Positions 52,564 through 60,437 of a stretch of 64,000 nucleotides of DNA are shown in pieces. The translations under genes and the position numbers were made by a program. Below the pieces are notes generated by a model, which was not told where the DNA came from, did no database searches, and saw nothing but the letters and a program-made list of their open reading frames with translations. Position 1 is the stretch's first letter. Each line of letters starts with the position of its first letter. Source of the DNA: Leisingera aquaemixtae (GTDB lineage Bacteria; Pseudomonadota; Alphaproteobacteria; Rhodobacterales; Rhodobacteraceae); contig NZ_CYSR01000026.1 in NCBI RefSeq assembly GCF_001458395.1, positions 29,287 to 93,286 on the forward strand, given 5' to 3'.

Positions 52564-52833
52564 ATGGCTCTGAAGACGCTGAAAATCATCAACGAAAAAG
52601 GGCTGCACGCCCGCGCCTCGGCCAAGCTGGTAGAGGTGGTCGAAGGGTTTGACGCCTCGGCTGAGGTGATAAAGGACGGGCTGTCCGCCTCCGGTGACAG
52701 CATTATGGGCCTTTTGATGTTGGCAGCCTCGAAAGGAACGACTATTGACGTCGAGACTTCGGGGCCCGATGCTGATGCGCTGGCGCATGCGCTGGAGGCC
52801 CTGGTGGCCGACAAGTTCGGCGAGGGCTACTAA
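52564..52833 (+). CDS. Phosphocarrier protein HPr
   Basis: An 89-residue HPr. The catalytic histidine is H15 (EKGLHARASAKLVE) and the regulatory serine S46 (ASGDSIMGLLML), so it can be phosphorylated both by enzyme I and by the HprK encoded upstream. It begins at the base after the EIIA stop. It ends the chvI-chvG-hprK-rapZ-EIIA-HPr operon. Enzyme I is not in this window. Confidence 0.96.
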   Translation: MALKTLKIINEKGLHARASAKLVEVVEGFDASAEVIKDGLSASGDSIMGLLMLAASKGTTIDVETSGPDADALAHALEALVADKFGEGY

Positions 52834-52865
52834 GCCCGCGCCGGCAGCGGAACGGGAAGAGCACA

Positions 52866-53759
52866 TTGGCGGATACCGCACACGACAGGAACACCGGCAT
52901 CGCATCGGAGACCGCTGAGCAGACGGGCGAGGTCTATGACCGCCGCACGCTGACCTATGCCAACTCCTTTGATGACCGCTGGACCTCCCTGGCGATCAAG
53001 ACGATGGAATGGCTGACCGGCAAGCTGACGATCCTGCGCATGGTCAGCAAGTTCGAGAAGCAGAACGCCGAATACCGCGGCCAGAAGTTCTGGCGCGGGG
53101 CGCTCAACACCATGGGCATCGACCTGAAGACCCCGCAGGAGCAGATCGACAATATCCCCGCTGACGGGCCGGTGGTGATCGTTGCCAACCACCCGCACGG
53201 CATGGTCGATGGCATGATCTTTGCCGATCTCATTGGCCGCCGCCGCCTCGACTACCGCATCCTGACCCGCTCGGTGCTGACCGGCCTGGACGAGGCTGCG
53301 ACCTCCTTCATGATCCCGGTTCCCTTCCCGCATGACCCCGAAGCGCAGCGCAAGATGGTCGATATGCGGGCCAAGACCATGGCGTTCCTCAAGGAGGGCG
53401 GCGCGGTGGCGCTGTTCCCCTCGGGCGTGGTGATGTCGTCGGACAGCTGGTTCGGCCCCGCGATTGAGCGCGAATGGAACGTCTTCACCGCCCAGCTGAT
53501 CCGCCGCTCCGGCGCCCGGGTGGTGCCGATCTACTTCCCCGGACATAATTCGCGCTGGTATCAGATCGCCTGCCAGATCTCGCCGATCCTGCGCCAGGGC
53601 CTCTTGCTGCATGAAATCGTGCGCTCCTGCAACAAGCCGCAGGCGCCGGTGGTTGGCAGGCCGCTGACGGACGCGCAGATGGAAAAGCTGCACAGCGACC
53701 CGCGCGGCTTCATGGCCTGGCTGCGCGAGCATACGCTCAGCCTCGGCAAAGACGGCTGA
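52866..53759 (+). CDS. Glycerolipid acyltransferase-like protein
   Basis: A 297-residue PlsC-superfamily protein. The catalytic block is VANHPHGMVDGMIFADL, with His and Asp five apart instead of the usual four (the NHPxGxxDG variant). GAVALFPSGVVM and RSGARVVPIYFPG are the later acyltransferase blocks. It probably acylates a lysolipid or an ornithine-type lipid at the inner membrane. It starts at TTG 52866, 32 bases after HPr, and may be read with the PTS operon. There is no clear membrane helix. Confidence 0.85.
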   Translation: MADTAHDRNTGIASETAEQTGEVYDRRTLTYANSFDDRWTSLAIKTMEWLTGKLTILRMVSKFEKQNAEYRGQKFWRGALNTMGIDLKTPQEQIDNIPADGPVVIVANHPHGMVDGMIFADLIGRRRLDYRILTRSVLTGLDEAATSFMIPVPFPHDPEAQRKMVDMRAKTMAFLKEGGAVALFPSGVVMSSDSWFGPAIEREWNVFTAQLIRRSGARVVPIYFPGHNSRWYQIACQISPILRQGLLLHEIVRSCNKPQAPVVGRPLTDAQMEKLHSDPRGFMAWLREHTLSLGKDG

Positions 53760-53804
53760 TCAGGCTCCAGTTCTTCTTCTGGCTGGAAATATCCCGGGGG
53801 TGAA

Positions 53805-53839
53805 TTGGCCGCGAGGCCAAGAGGGGGCGGCGCCCCCTC
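53805..53839. repeat. Paired hairpins between convergent genes
   Basis: TTGGCC-GCGA-GGCCAA (53805-53820) is followed directly by GAGGGGGC-GGC-GCCCCCTC (53821-53839). CTCCCGCC follows, a word shared with the elements at 37953 and 39604. It probably ends transcription for both neighbours although T-runs are missing. A GGAAATATCCCGG lead precedes it at 53785-53797. Confidence 0.55.
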
Positions 53840-53852
53840 CCGCCGCTCAGGA

Positions 53853-54728
53853 TCAGCGCGTCGGCACCGGCGTTTCGCCGCGGTAGTCGTAGAAGCCGCG
53901 CTGGGTTTTGCGGCCCAGCCATCCGGCCTCAACGTATTTGGTCAGCAGCGGGCAGGGGCGGTACTTGGTGTCCGCCAGCCCGTCGTGCAGCACGTTCATG
54001 ATCGCCAGGCAGGTATCCAGCCCGATGAAATCCGCCAGCTCCAGCGGCCCCATCGGATGGTTGGCGCCCAGCTTCATCGACTCGTCAATCGATTTGACGG
54101 AACCGACACCCTCGTAGAGCGTATAGACCGCCTCGTTGATCATCGGCATCAGAATGCGGTTGACGATGAAGGCCGGAAAATCCTCTGCGCTGGCCGAGGT
54201 CTTGCCCAGCCGCGCCACCACTTCCTGGCAGGCGCTGAAAGTCGGCTCGTCGGTGGCAATGCCGCGGATCAGTTCGACCAGCTGCATCACCGGCACCGGG
54301 TTCATGAAATGGAACCCCATGAACCGCTCGGGGCGGTCGGTGCGGCTGGCCAGACGGGTGATCGAGATCGAAGACGTGTTGGACGTCAGGATGGTATGCG
54401 GCTTCAGATGCGGCTGCAGGTCTTCGAAAATGGCCTGCTTCACGGTCTCGCGCTCGGTGGCGGCCTCGATCACCAGATCGGTTGCGCCGACATCGGCCAG
54501 CTTCAGCGACGGCTGAATGCGGGCCAGTGCCGCTTTCATGTCCGCTTCAGCGATCTTACCCTTGCCGGCCTGGCGCTCCATGTTCTTGTGGATCAGGCTC
54601 AGCGCGCTGTCCAGCGCCTGCTGGCTGACGTCATTCAGCACAACATCATACCCGGCAAGCGCCATGACGTGGGCAATGCCATTGCCCATCTGCCCGGCGC
54701 CGATCACACCAACCTTCTGAATTTCCAT
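53853..54728 (-). CDS. hbd: 3-hydroxybutyryl-CoA dehydrogenase
   Basis: A 291-residue NAD(P)-dependent dehydrogenase of the short, single-function type. The Rossmann motif is VGVIGAGQMGNGIAHVMALAG. The catalytic His region is FMGFHFMNPVPVMQLVELI, and IVNRILMPMINEAVYTLYEG begins the C-terminal domain. It interconverts acetoacetyl-CoA and 3-hydroxybutyryl-CoA, for PHB/butyrate turnover and the ethylmalonyl-CoA pathway. It is leftward and ends beside the paired-hairpin element. Confidence 0.95.
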   Translation of the reverse strand: MEIQKVGVIGAGQMGNGIAHVMALAGYDVVLNDVSQQALDSALSLIHKNMERQAGKGKIAEADMKAALARIQPSLKLADVGATDLVIEAATERETVKQAIFEDLQPHLKPHTILTSNTSSISITRLASRTDRPERFMGFHFMNPVPVMQLVELIRGIATDEPTFSACQEVVARLGKTSASAEDFPAFIVNRILMPMINEAVYTLYEGVGSVKSIDESMKLGANHPMGPLELADFIGLDTCLAIMNVLHDGLADTKYRPCPLLTKYVEAGWLGRKTQRGFYDYRGETPVPTR

Positions 54729-54881
54729 GCCTCAGGCTCCCGAAATATCTGCCGCAACCTTACTGGCCGGGGAAGGGCGGGCACAAGAGCAGCTTGGGTG
54801 GATTTGAGGCAAATTCTCACTTTAGGGAAATTGCAATGGTTCGCCTTCAGAGTGAGTCTCGGGTGAAAAATTGGTGGTGAA

Positions 54882-55706
54882 ATGAGCTATGAACTCAAAA
54901 GCGCGGGGGCGCTTTCGGGGGAACCATGCAGATATGGGGAATCCCGGCTGCTGGTGCGGGGGCCGCAACGGTCCTTGGCCGAGCCTTACGTTGCTTTTCT
55001 AGGCGGAACCGAAGTTTACGGGCGATTCGTTGAATTTCCCTTTGTCGACTCCCTGCAAAGCCGGCTGGGCGTGGATTGCATCAACCTCGGCAGCGTGAAT
55101 GCCGGGCTGGACAGTTTTGTGCAGGATGAAACCCTGACCGGCATCGCCAGGGGCGCGCAGGTCTCGGTGCTGCAAATGCTGGGCGCGCAGAACATCTCGA
55201 ACCCTTATTACCGGGTGCATCCGCGCCGCAATGACCGCTTTTTGCAGGCGCAGCCCGCGCTCAAGGCGCTGTATCCGGAGGTGGACTTTACCGAATTCCA
55301 CTTTAACAAGCATCTGCTCTGCACGTTGCGGGACATCTCCGGCCAGCGGTTCGAACAGGTGCGCGAACAGCTGCAGCGCAGCTGGATCGAACGGATGAGC
55401 AGGCTGATCGAGGCGCTGGAGGGCCGCGTGCTGCTGCTGTGGCTGCGCTATCATCTGGAGGCGGATGCCGGTTTCCCGGATGAGCCGGTTCTGGTGGACC
55501 GCGCGATGGCCGATACTTTGCGCCCCAAGGTGCAGGGGATCCTGGAATTCCGGGCCGAATCCGCGGCAGCCGCGCGCGATATTGCCGGCATGGTGTTCGG
55601 CCAGATGGAGCTGCCGGCAGCACGCCACATGATCGGGCCGAAAGAGCATTTGCGCATCGCCGATGCCCTGGCCGGCTGCCTGGAACCGATGCTTCCGCGG
55701 AAATAG
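54882..55706 (+). CDS. DUF6473-like protein of unknown function
   Basis: A 274-residue soluble protein. Blocks such as CRYGESRLLVRGPQRSL, YVAFLGGTEVYGRFV and CINLGSVNAGLDSFV recall a family of roseobacter proteins annotated DUF6473. The G-x-T-E strand and the later DAGFPDEPVLVDRAM region suggest an SGNH- or sulphotransferase-like alpha/beta core, but I cannot assign catalytic residues. It is divergent from hbd (153 bases between) and convergent with etfA, with a terminator between. Confidence 0.7.
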   Translation: MSYELKSAGALSGEPCRYGESRLLVRGPQRSLAEPYVAFLGGTEVYGRFVEFPFVDSLQSRLGVDCINLGSVNAGLDSFVQDETLTGIARGAQVSVLQMLGAQNISNPYYRVHPRRNDRFLQAQPALKALYPEVDFTEFHFNKHLLCTLRDISGQRFEQVREQLQRSWIERMSRLIEALEGRVLLLWLRYHLEADAGFPDEPVLVDRAMADTLRPKVQGILEFRAESAAAARDIAGMVFGQMELPAARHMIGPKEHLRIADALAGCLEPMLPRK

Positions 55707-55722
55707 CACCTAGGTGCGGATC

Positions 55723-55752
55723 AAAAAAAGGCCCGCCATTTGGCGGGCCTTT
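55723..55752. terminator. Bidirectional terminator between DUF6473 gene and etfA
   Basis: AAAGGCCCGCCA (55727-55738) pairs perfectly with TGGCGGGCCTTT (55741-55752). Seven A (55723-55729) provide the U-run for the leftward etfA transcript. TTT after the stem serves the rightward gene less well. Confidence 0.88.
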
Positions 55753-55778
55753 CTGTTTCTTCAGCGGTCTAGCGGGGC

Positions 55779-56708
55779 TTAGCCCAGCTTCTCGGTCAGC
55801 GCCGGGACGGCGTCGAACAGGTCGGCAACCAGGCCGAAGTCCGCAACCTGGAAGATCGGCGCTTCTTCGTCCTTGTTGATTGCCACGATGACCTTGGAGT
55901 CTTTCATGCCCGCCAGGTGCTGGATCGCACCGGAGATGCCGACGGCGACATACAGGTCCGGGGCGACGACCTTGCCGGTCTGACCCACCTGCCAGTCGTT
56001 CGGGGCATAGCCCGAGTCGACCGCCGCGCGGGATGCGCCAACGGCTGCGCCCAGCTTGTCGGCCAGGTTTTCGATCAGTTTGAAGTTTTCCTCGGAGCCA
56101 ACGCCGCGGCCGCCGGAGACAACGATGCCGGCCGAAGTCAGCTCGGGGCGGTCGCTTGCGGCAACCTTGTCTTCGATCCATTCGGACAGGCCCGGGTTTT
56201 CCGCCGCAGAGATGGTCTCAACCGATGCCGAGCCGCCTTCGCCAGCTGCGTCGAAGGACGCGGTGCGGAAGGAGACGACTTTCTTGGCGTCTTTCGATTT
56301 CACGGTCTGGATCGCGTTGCCGGCATAGATCGGGCGCTCGAAGGTGTCGCCGTCGACAACACCGGACACGTCCGAGATCACCATCACGTCCAAGAGCGCG
56401 GCGACGCGCGGCAGAACGTTCTTGGCGTCGGTGGTGGCCGGAGCAACGATGTGCTCATAGTCAGACGCCAGGCCGGCGATCAGCGCGGCGGTCGGCTCCG
56501 CCAGGCGGTGGCCCAGCGATGCGTCCTCGGCGACCAGCACCTTGGACACGCCTGCGATCTTGGCAGCTTCTTCGCCAGCCGCAGCAGCGGAGGCGCCAGC
56601 GGCCAGAACGGTCACGTCACCCAGCTTGGAAGCTGCAGCCACGGCTTTGGCGGTTGCGTCCATCGACAGCGCGCCGTCGGTCACTTCAGCAAGGAGAAGA
56701 ACAGCCAT
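55779..56708 (-). CDS. etfA: Electron transfer flavoprotein alpha subunit
   Basis: A 309-residue FAD-binding subunit. The FAD signature spans [48 protein letters not shown] and [17 protein letters not shown] (about 200-290). With EtfB it takes electrons from acyl-CoA dehydrogenases, such as the enzyme at 40638, and passes them to ETF-ubiquinone oxidoreductase. Its start overlaps the etfB stop at one base, so the pair is coupled. Confidence 0.97.
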   Translation of the reverse strand: MAVLLLAEVTDGALSMDATAKAVAAASKLGDVTVLAAGASAAAAGEEAAKIAGVSKVLVAEDASLGHRLAEPTAALIAGLASDYEHIVAPATTDAKNVLPRVAALLDVMVISDVSGVVDGDTFERPIYAGNAIQTVKSKDAKKVVSFRTASFDAAGEGGSASVETISAAENPGLSEWIEDKVAASDRPELTSAGIVVSGGRGVGSEENFKLIENLADKLGAAVGASRAAVDSGYAPNDWQVGQTGKVVAPDLYVAVGISGAIQHLAGMKDSKVIVAINKDEEAPIFQVADFGLVADLFDAVPALTEKLG

Positions 56709-57466
56709 TACACAGCCCCCGCTTCTTTGAGTTTCTCAACCAGCTCGTCGACGGAGCCGACAATGATGCCTGCGGCGCGTGCCGGCGGCTCTTTGGTGTC
56801 GACGATTTCCAGGCGCGGCGTGACATCGACGCCATAATCGGCGGCGGTTTTCTCGTCCAGCGGCTTTTTCTTCGCTTTCATGATGTTCGGCAGCGACGCA
56901 TAGCGCGGCTCGTTCAGGCGCAGGTCCACGGTGATGATGGCGGGCATCTTCACGGAAATGGTCTGCAGGCCGCCGTCGACCTCGCGGGTGACCTTGGCGG
57001 TTTCGCCCTCGATGTCCAGCTCGGAGGCGAAGGTGCCCTGGGACCAGCCCAGCAGCGCCGACAGCATCTGGCCGGTGGCGTTCATGTCGTTGTCGATCGC
57101 CTGCTTGCCGCAGAGCACGATGCCGGGCTGCTCTTCCTCGACCACTTTGGCCAGGATCTTGGCAACGGCCAGCGGCTCGATGTCGGTGTGCACGTCGTCG
57201 GCAGCAACCACCAGGATGGCGCGGTCTGCGCCCATCGCCAGCGCGGTGCGCAGGGTTTCCTGAGCCTGCTTCACGCCGATCGAAACCGCAACGACCTCGT
57301 CAGCCTTGCCGGCTTCCTTCAGGCGGATGGCTTCTTCAACGGCGATTTCGTCGAAGGGGTTCATCGACATTTTGACGTTGGCGAGATCGACACCGCTGCC
57401 GTCCGCTTTGACGCGGACTTTCACGTTGTAGTCAATCACGCGTTTGACAGGCACAAGTACCTTCAT
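56708..57466 (-). CDS. etfB: Electron transfer flavoprotein beta subunit
   Basis: A 252-residue AMP-binding subunit. It begins [19 protein letters not shown] at 57466 behind GGAGAG-like sequence. [21 protein letters not shown] and the recognition-loop region [14 protein letters not shown], which contacts partner dehydrogenases, are intact. The open frame extends 31 codons further upstream, but that part lies in the promoter gap and has no family match. Confidence 0.97.
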   Translation of the reverse strand: MKVLVPVKRVIDYNVKVRVKADGSGVDLANVKMSMNPFDEIAVEEAIRLKEAGKADEVVAVSIGVKQAQETLRTALAMGADRAILVVAADDVHTDIEPLAVAKILAKVVEEEQPGIVLCGKQAIDNDMNATGQMLSALLGWSQGTFASELDIEGETAKVTREVDGGLQTISVKMPAIITVDLRLNEPRYASLPNIMKAKKKPLDEKTAADYGVDVTPRLEIVDTKEPPARAAGIIVGSVDELVEKLKEAGAV

Positions 57467-57651
57467 TTTGCGTTCTCTCCTTAACAAACGGCAAGCCGCC
57501 CAGGGCGACTCCCCCTCTATGCTCTCGCAGCGTTGATACCGGCTGGTGTGCGCCTGCAACAGGGCAAAATCGTCACGTTAGCGCACGCCGACGTCGCGTA
57601 TGCTCATTTGGAACATCATTTTTGCAAGAATGTTTCCGCTGGGAAATCCGC

Positions 57652-57724
57652 CTGCCGCAACGGCAGAACGCTGCTGCCGCGACGGCAGGACGCCGCTGCC
57701 GCAGCGGCAGGGCGGCGCTGCCGC
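57652..57724. repeat. Array of 15-bp palindromes with exact 22-bp period
   Basis: Three complete units, at 57652-57666, 57674-57688 and 57696-57710, each read CTGCCG-N3-CGGCAG with centres CAA, CGA and CAG. A fourth half unit CTGCCGC starts on phase at 57718. The 7-base linkers are similar (AACGCTG, GACGCCG, GGCGGCG). The spacing of 22 bases places the units on the same DNA face. Confidence 0.8.
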
Positions 57725-57734
57725 ACATGACGCG

Positions 57735-57768
57735 TTTGGCGCCGGATTCGCCAGAATCCGGCGCCAAA
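57735..57768. terminator. Large perfect hairpin downstream of the adenosyltransferase gene
   Basis: TTTGGCGCCGGATTC (57735-57749) and GAATCCGGCGCCAAA (57754-57768) are perfect 15-bp arms around a 4-base loop GCCA. It lies 52 bases beyond the leftward stop at 57820, so it can end or protect that transcript. A T-run is absent, which leaves its class open. Confidence 0.55.
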
Positions 57769-57819
57769 GGGCGAATCAGGGAAGGAACAGACCTGGGATC
57801 AGACCGGGGCAGGGGCGCC

Positions 57820-58392
57820 TCAGCGGTTGGCGCCGGGCACCCACAGAACGTCGTCCTTGCCGCCGTTGTTGGCGGTGCGGGCGGCGACAAAGAACCAGTC
57901 GCTGAGGCGGTTCAGGTATTTCACAGCCGCCGGGTTCACGTCGTCGGTCGTGCTGAGGTCGGTGGCCAGACGTTCGGCCCGGCGGGCGACGGTGCGGCAG
58001 ACATGCAGATGCGCCGCCAGTTTCGAGCCGCCCGGCAGGATGAAGCTGCGCAGCGCCTCCAGATCCTTGTTCATGACGTCGATCTCACCTTCCAGCCGCT
58101 CGACCTGCGCCGCCACAACCCGCAGCGGCGGGTATTCGGCGTCCGCGTCCTTTGCCATTTCCGGACGGCACAAGTCGGCGCCGAGGTCGAACAGATCGTT
58201 CTGAATGCGCGCCAGGGCGGCGTCCATCTCGCCTTCAGCCTCCAGCCGGGCCACGCCGACAAAGGAGTTCAGCTCATCCGAGGTGCCATAGGCGTTCACG
58301 CGGGCCGAATGCTTGGTCACCCGCTCGCCGTTGCCAAGCGCGGTCTCGCCCTTGTCGCCGGTACGCGTGTAAATCTTGTTCAGGACGACCAT
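57820..58392 (-). CDS. Cob(I)alamin adenosyltransferase, PduO type
   Basis: A 190-residue enzyme adding the adenosyl group to cob(I)alamin. IYTRTGDKGETALGNGERV binds ATP. RVNAYGTSDELNSFVG, CRTVARRAERLATDL and LNRLSDWFFVAAR complete the PduO-type signature. It supplies coenzyme B12 for mutases such as methylmalonyl-CoA and ethylmalonyl-CoA mutase. The small HIG1-like gene is six bases upstream on the same strand. cobD-cobC lie at 14.7-16.6 kb. Confidence 0.95.
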   Translation of the reverse strand: MVVLNKIYTRTGDKGETALGNGERVTKHSARVNAYGTSDELNSFVGVARLEAEGEMDAALARIQNDLFDLGADLCRPEMAKDADAEYPPLRVVAAQVERLEGEIDVMNKDLEALRSFILPGGSKLAAHLHVCRTVARRAERLATDLSTTDDVNPAAVKYLNRLSDWFFVAARTANNGGKDDVLWVPGANR

Positions 58393-58398
58393 CGCCGC

Positions 58399-58602
58399 TT
58401 ATCCTCCCTGGTTGCGCAGATAGACGTAGGACAGCACCAGCACCACCGCAATGAACTGAAACAGGATGCGCAGGCGCATCATCTTGTTTGCATTGCGGCG
58501 GTTGAACTCGCCGCCCTTGCCAAAGCCGCCAATGCCGATGACCAGCGCCACAACCACAGCCGCCACGGCTGCCAGTGCCAGATAATACAGCGGATCGCTC
58601 AT
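58399..58602 (-). CDS. HIG1-like twin-transmembrane small protein
   Basis: A 67-residue protein with two hydrophobic helices (YLALAAVAAVVVALVIGIGGF and LFQFIAVVLVLSYVYL). They are joined by a basic loop containing NRRNANKMMRLRI. The NKMMRLR loop is the mark of the hypoxia-induced HIG1 domain, linked to respiratory complex IV in other organisms. It starts at MSDPLYYL, 58602, and is six bases from the adenosyltransferase gene. Confidence 0.82.
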   Translation of the reverse strand: MSDPLYYLALAAVAAVVVALVIGIGGFGKGGEFNRRNANKMMRLRILFQFIAVVLVLSYVYLRNQGG

Positions 58603-58675
58603 TCTGTCCCCCAAGCGTATCAATTCTGTTGGCCCCGTCTACCCCGCGCGGCAGCCGAAGGCGACCGCGAATCCG

Positions 58676-59506
58676 TTATCCGAGCCGCACCAGGATGCGG
58701 TCAATTGCCCTTGTGCTGAGGATACGGCGCAGGACGCCGGCGATATGGGTCGGGGCGGTCACATAATAGCGCGGCCGCGGGCGGCGGGATTCGCAGGCAT
58801 GCGCCAGCTTGGCGGTGACCGCGGAGGCCGGCAGCTCAAACCGGTCCGGGCCGCGGCTCTCATACAGCCGCTTCAGCAGCCGCTGTTCATAAAGCTCGCG
58901 CAGCGGCGAGGCTTTCCAGTCGATGAACCGCTCAAAATACGGGATCGACTTTTCCCGGATCTTCGACGTCACCGGCCCCGGTTCGATCAGGACCATGTGG
59001 ATGCCGGACCCCTGCAGCTCGACCCGCAAGGTGTCGGTCAGCCCTTCCAGCGCGTATTTCGTTGCCACATAGGCGCCGCGCCACGGAAAGGAGACAAAGC
59101 CTAGGATCGAGGAGTTCTGCACGATCCGCCCGTGCCCCTGCGCCCGCATCACCGGGATTACCTGCCGGGTCAGCTCGTGCCAGCCAAAGAAATTCGCTTC
59201 GAAAATCGTCCGCAGGGCCTCGGTGGGCAAATCCTCCACCGCGCCGGGCAAGCCGTGCGCGCCGTTGTTGAACAGCGCATCCAGTGTGCCGCCGGTGGCC
59301 GCCAGCACCTCTGCCAGGCCGGACTCGATGCTGCCGGGATCGGTGTAATCAATGCGCGGGCTTTCAAACCCTTCGGCGCGCATCCGGTCGCAATCGCGCT
59401 GCTGGCGGCAGGAGGCAAACACCCGCCATCCCCGCTCCCGCATTCCCCGCGCCGCATCCAGGCCGATGCCGGAAGAGCAGCCGGTAATCAGGATGGTTTT
59501 TTTCAT
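58676..59506 (-). CDS. Short-chain dehydrogenase/reductase
   Basis: A 276-residue classical SDR. The NAD(P)-binding motif is LITGCSSGIGLDAARGM, NNGAHG follows beta-4, and the catalytic Tyr and Lys are in AYVATKYALEGL, with the active Ser in VQNSSILGF. A basic C-terminal extension ends in LSTRAIDRILVRLG. The substrate is unknown; similar proteins act on sterols, sugars or acyl groups. It stands alone, leftward, 73 bases from the HIG1-like gene. Confidence 0.9.
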   Translation of the reverse strand: MKKTILITGCSSGIGLDAARGMRERGWRVFASCRQQRDCDRMRAEGFESPRIDYTDPGSIESGLAEVLAATGGTLDALFNNGAHGLPGAVEDLPTEALRTIFEANFFGWHELTRQVIPVMRAQGHGRIVQNSSILGFVSFPWRGAYVATKYALEGLTDTLRVELQGSGIHMVLIEPGPVTSKIREKSIPYFERFIDWKASPLRELYEQRLLKRLYESRGPDRFELPASAVTAKLAHACESRRPRPRYYVTAPTHIAGVLRRILSTRAIDRILVRLG

Positions 59507-59542
59507 GCGAAACGCCCTTCGACCCGGATTGCCCGGGGCCAG

Positions 59543-60181
59543 TTATGGGCGTTTCTTGCTCACCAGGGAAGCGGCAATCCAGCCGACAATGCCCTTTTCG
59601 GGCGCGCGCAGATGCAGCCAGCCGGTGCCGGTGTCCTCGATCACGATGACTTCCTCACCGGCCAGAAGCCGGGCGAGCACCGGATAGTTGGTGCCCGGTC
59701 CCTGGCGCATGTTCACTCGCGAGGCGCGGATCCGGCGGCGGTCAATGACCGGTTCCGGAGCAGGTTCTGCTGCCGCGGCAGGGACCTCAGCAGTCTGCGG
59801 GGCGGGGGCTGCCGTGATCGCGGCCAGGCCGCCATCCAGAGAGGCGAGCTGCAGCGTGCCGCCGCCGGAGCCGACCGAGAATGCGGACTGGGTGGAGGCA
59901 AGGACGCTGGACGCGCTGACTAATTGCGCGGCTGCCACACGCTGCCGCAGCGCCGGGTCAGCCTTGGGGCGCACCGGCGCGTTCGCCTGCGACCGGCGGG
60001 TCAGCACAGGCTGGGCCTTCAGGGAGGCCGCAGTGATTCTGGCAGTTTCGGGCGCGCTAGTGCTTGGTTTGGCAGCGGCGACCGGTTCAGGCCGCTGAGG
60101 CGGTTCAAAATCCGCTCCGCCGCTCAGCTCATAAAATCCCCAGCCAAGAAAAGCGAAGGACAACATAACAAATCGCGACAT
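59543..60181 (-). CDS. Membrane-anchored bacterial SH3-domain protein
   Basis: A 212-residue protein. An N-terminal signal anchor (FVMLSFAFLGWGFYELSGG) is followed by a long Pro/Ala/Ser-rich, probably disordered linker (about 25-150). A single SH3_3 domain (about 155-210) contains RVNMRQGPGTNYPVLARL and GIVGWIAASLV. Such domains bind peptidoglycan or envelope proteins in the periplasm. ATG 60181 is preferred over codons to 60295, since the anchor then sits at the very start. Confidence 0.82.
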   Translation of the reverse strand: MSRFVMLSFAFLGWGFYELSGGADFEPPQRPEPVAAAKPSTSAPETARITAASLKAQPVLTRRSQANAPVRPKADPALRQRVAAAQLVSASSVLASTQSAFSVGSGGGTLQLASLDGGLAAITAAPAPQTAEVPAAAAEPAPEPVIDRRRIRASRVNMRQGPGTNYPVLARLLAGEEVIVIEDTGTGWLHLRAPEKGIVGWIAASLVSKKRP

Positions 60182-60437
60182 AACCAGGTCCCCCCAGACC
60201 AAAAATAAACAGGCAAATCCAATGACCCGCAAAAGGCCGCTGCCCTGATTGCAAGAGTTTGGAAAGTAACGCGCGGCGCGGCTGCCTGGTTCCATTCTAT
60301 CTAGGGCAAGTTACCGTCCGGGAAACAGGGGAGACTCTTCTGTCTTCTCCCCTGCAACCCGCAGCCGGGCGGCAAAGCTGTGCGAATTTCGCGCACGCCC
60401 GCTTTACCAATTCCGGCGGCGGCAGTATCACGATTTC

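Larger units (their letters stand above)
57467..57819. promoter_or_regulatory. 353-base gap upstream of etfB, no gene seen
   Basis: This gap holds the etfB promoter area, a GTTAGCGCACGC word at 57577-57588 that resembles one half of the pckA-type operator, the palindromic array at 57652-57724 and the large hairpin at 57735-57768. No coding frame here resembles a protein I know. Confidence 0.4.

Noticed and set aside
57652..57724. CRISPR array
   Set aside because: The repeats are only 15 bp with 7-base similar linkers and a 22-bp period. There are no unique spacers and no cas genes.
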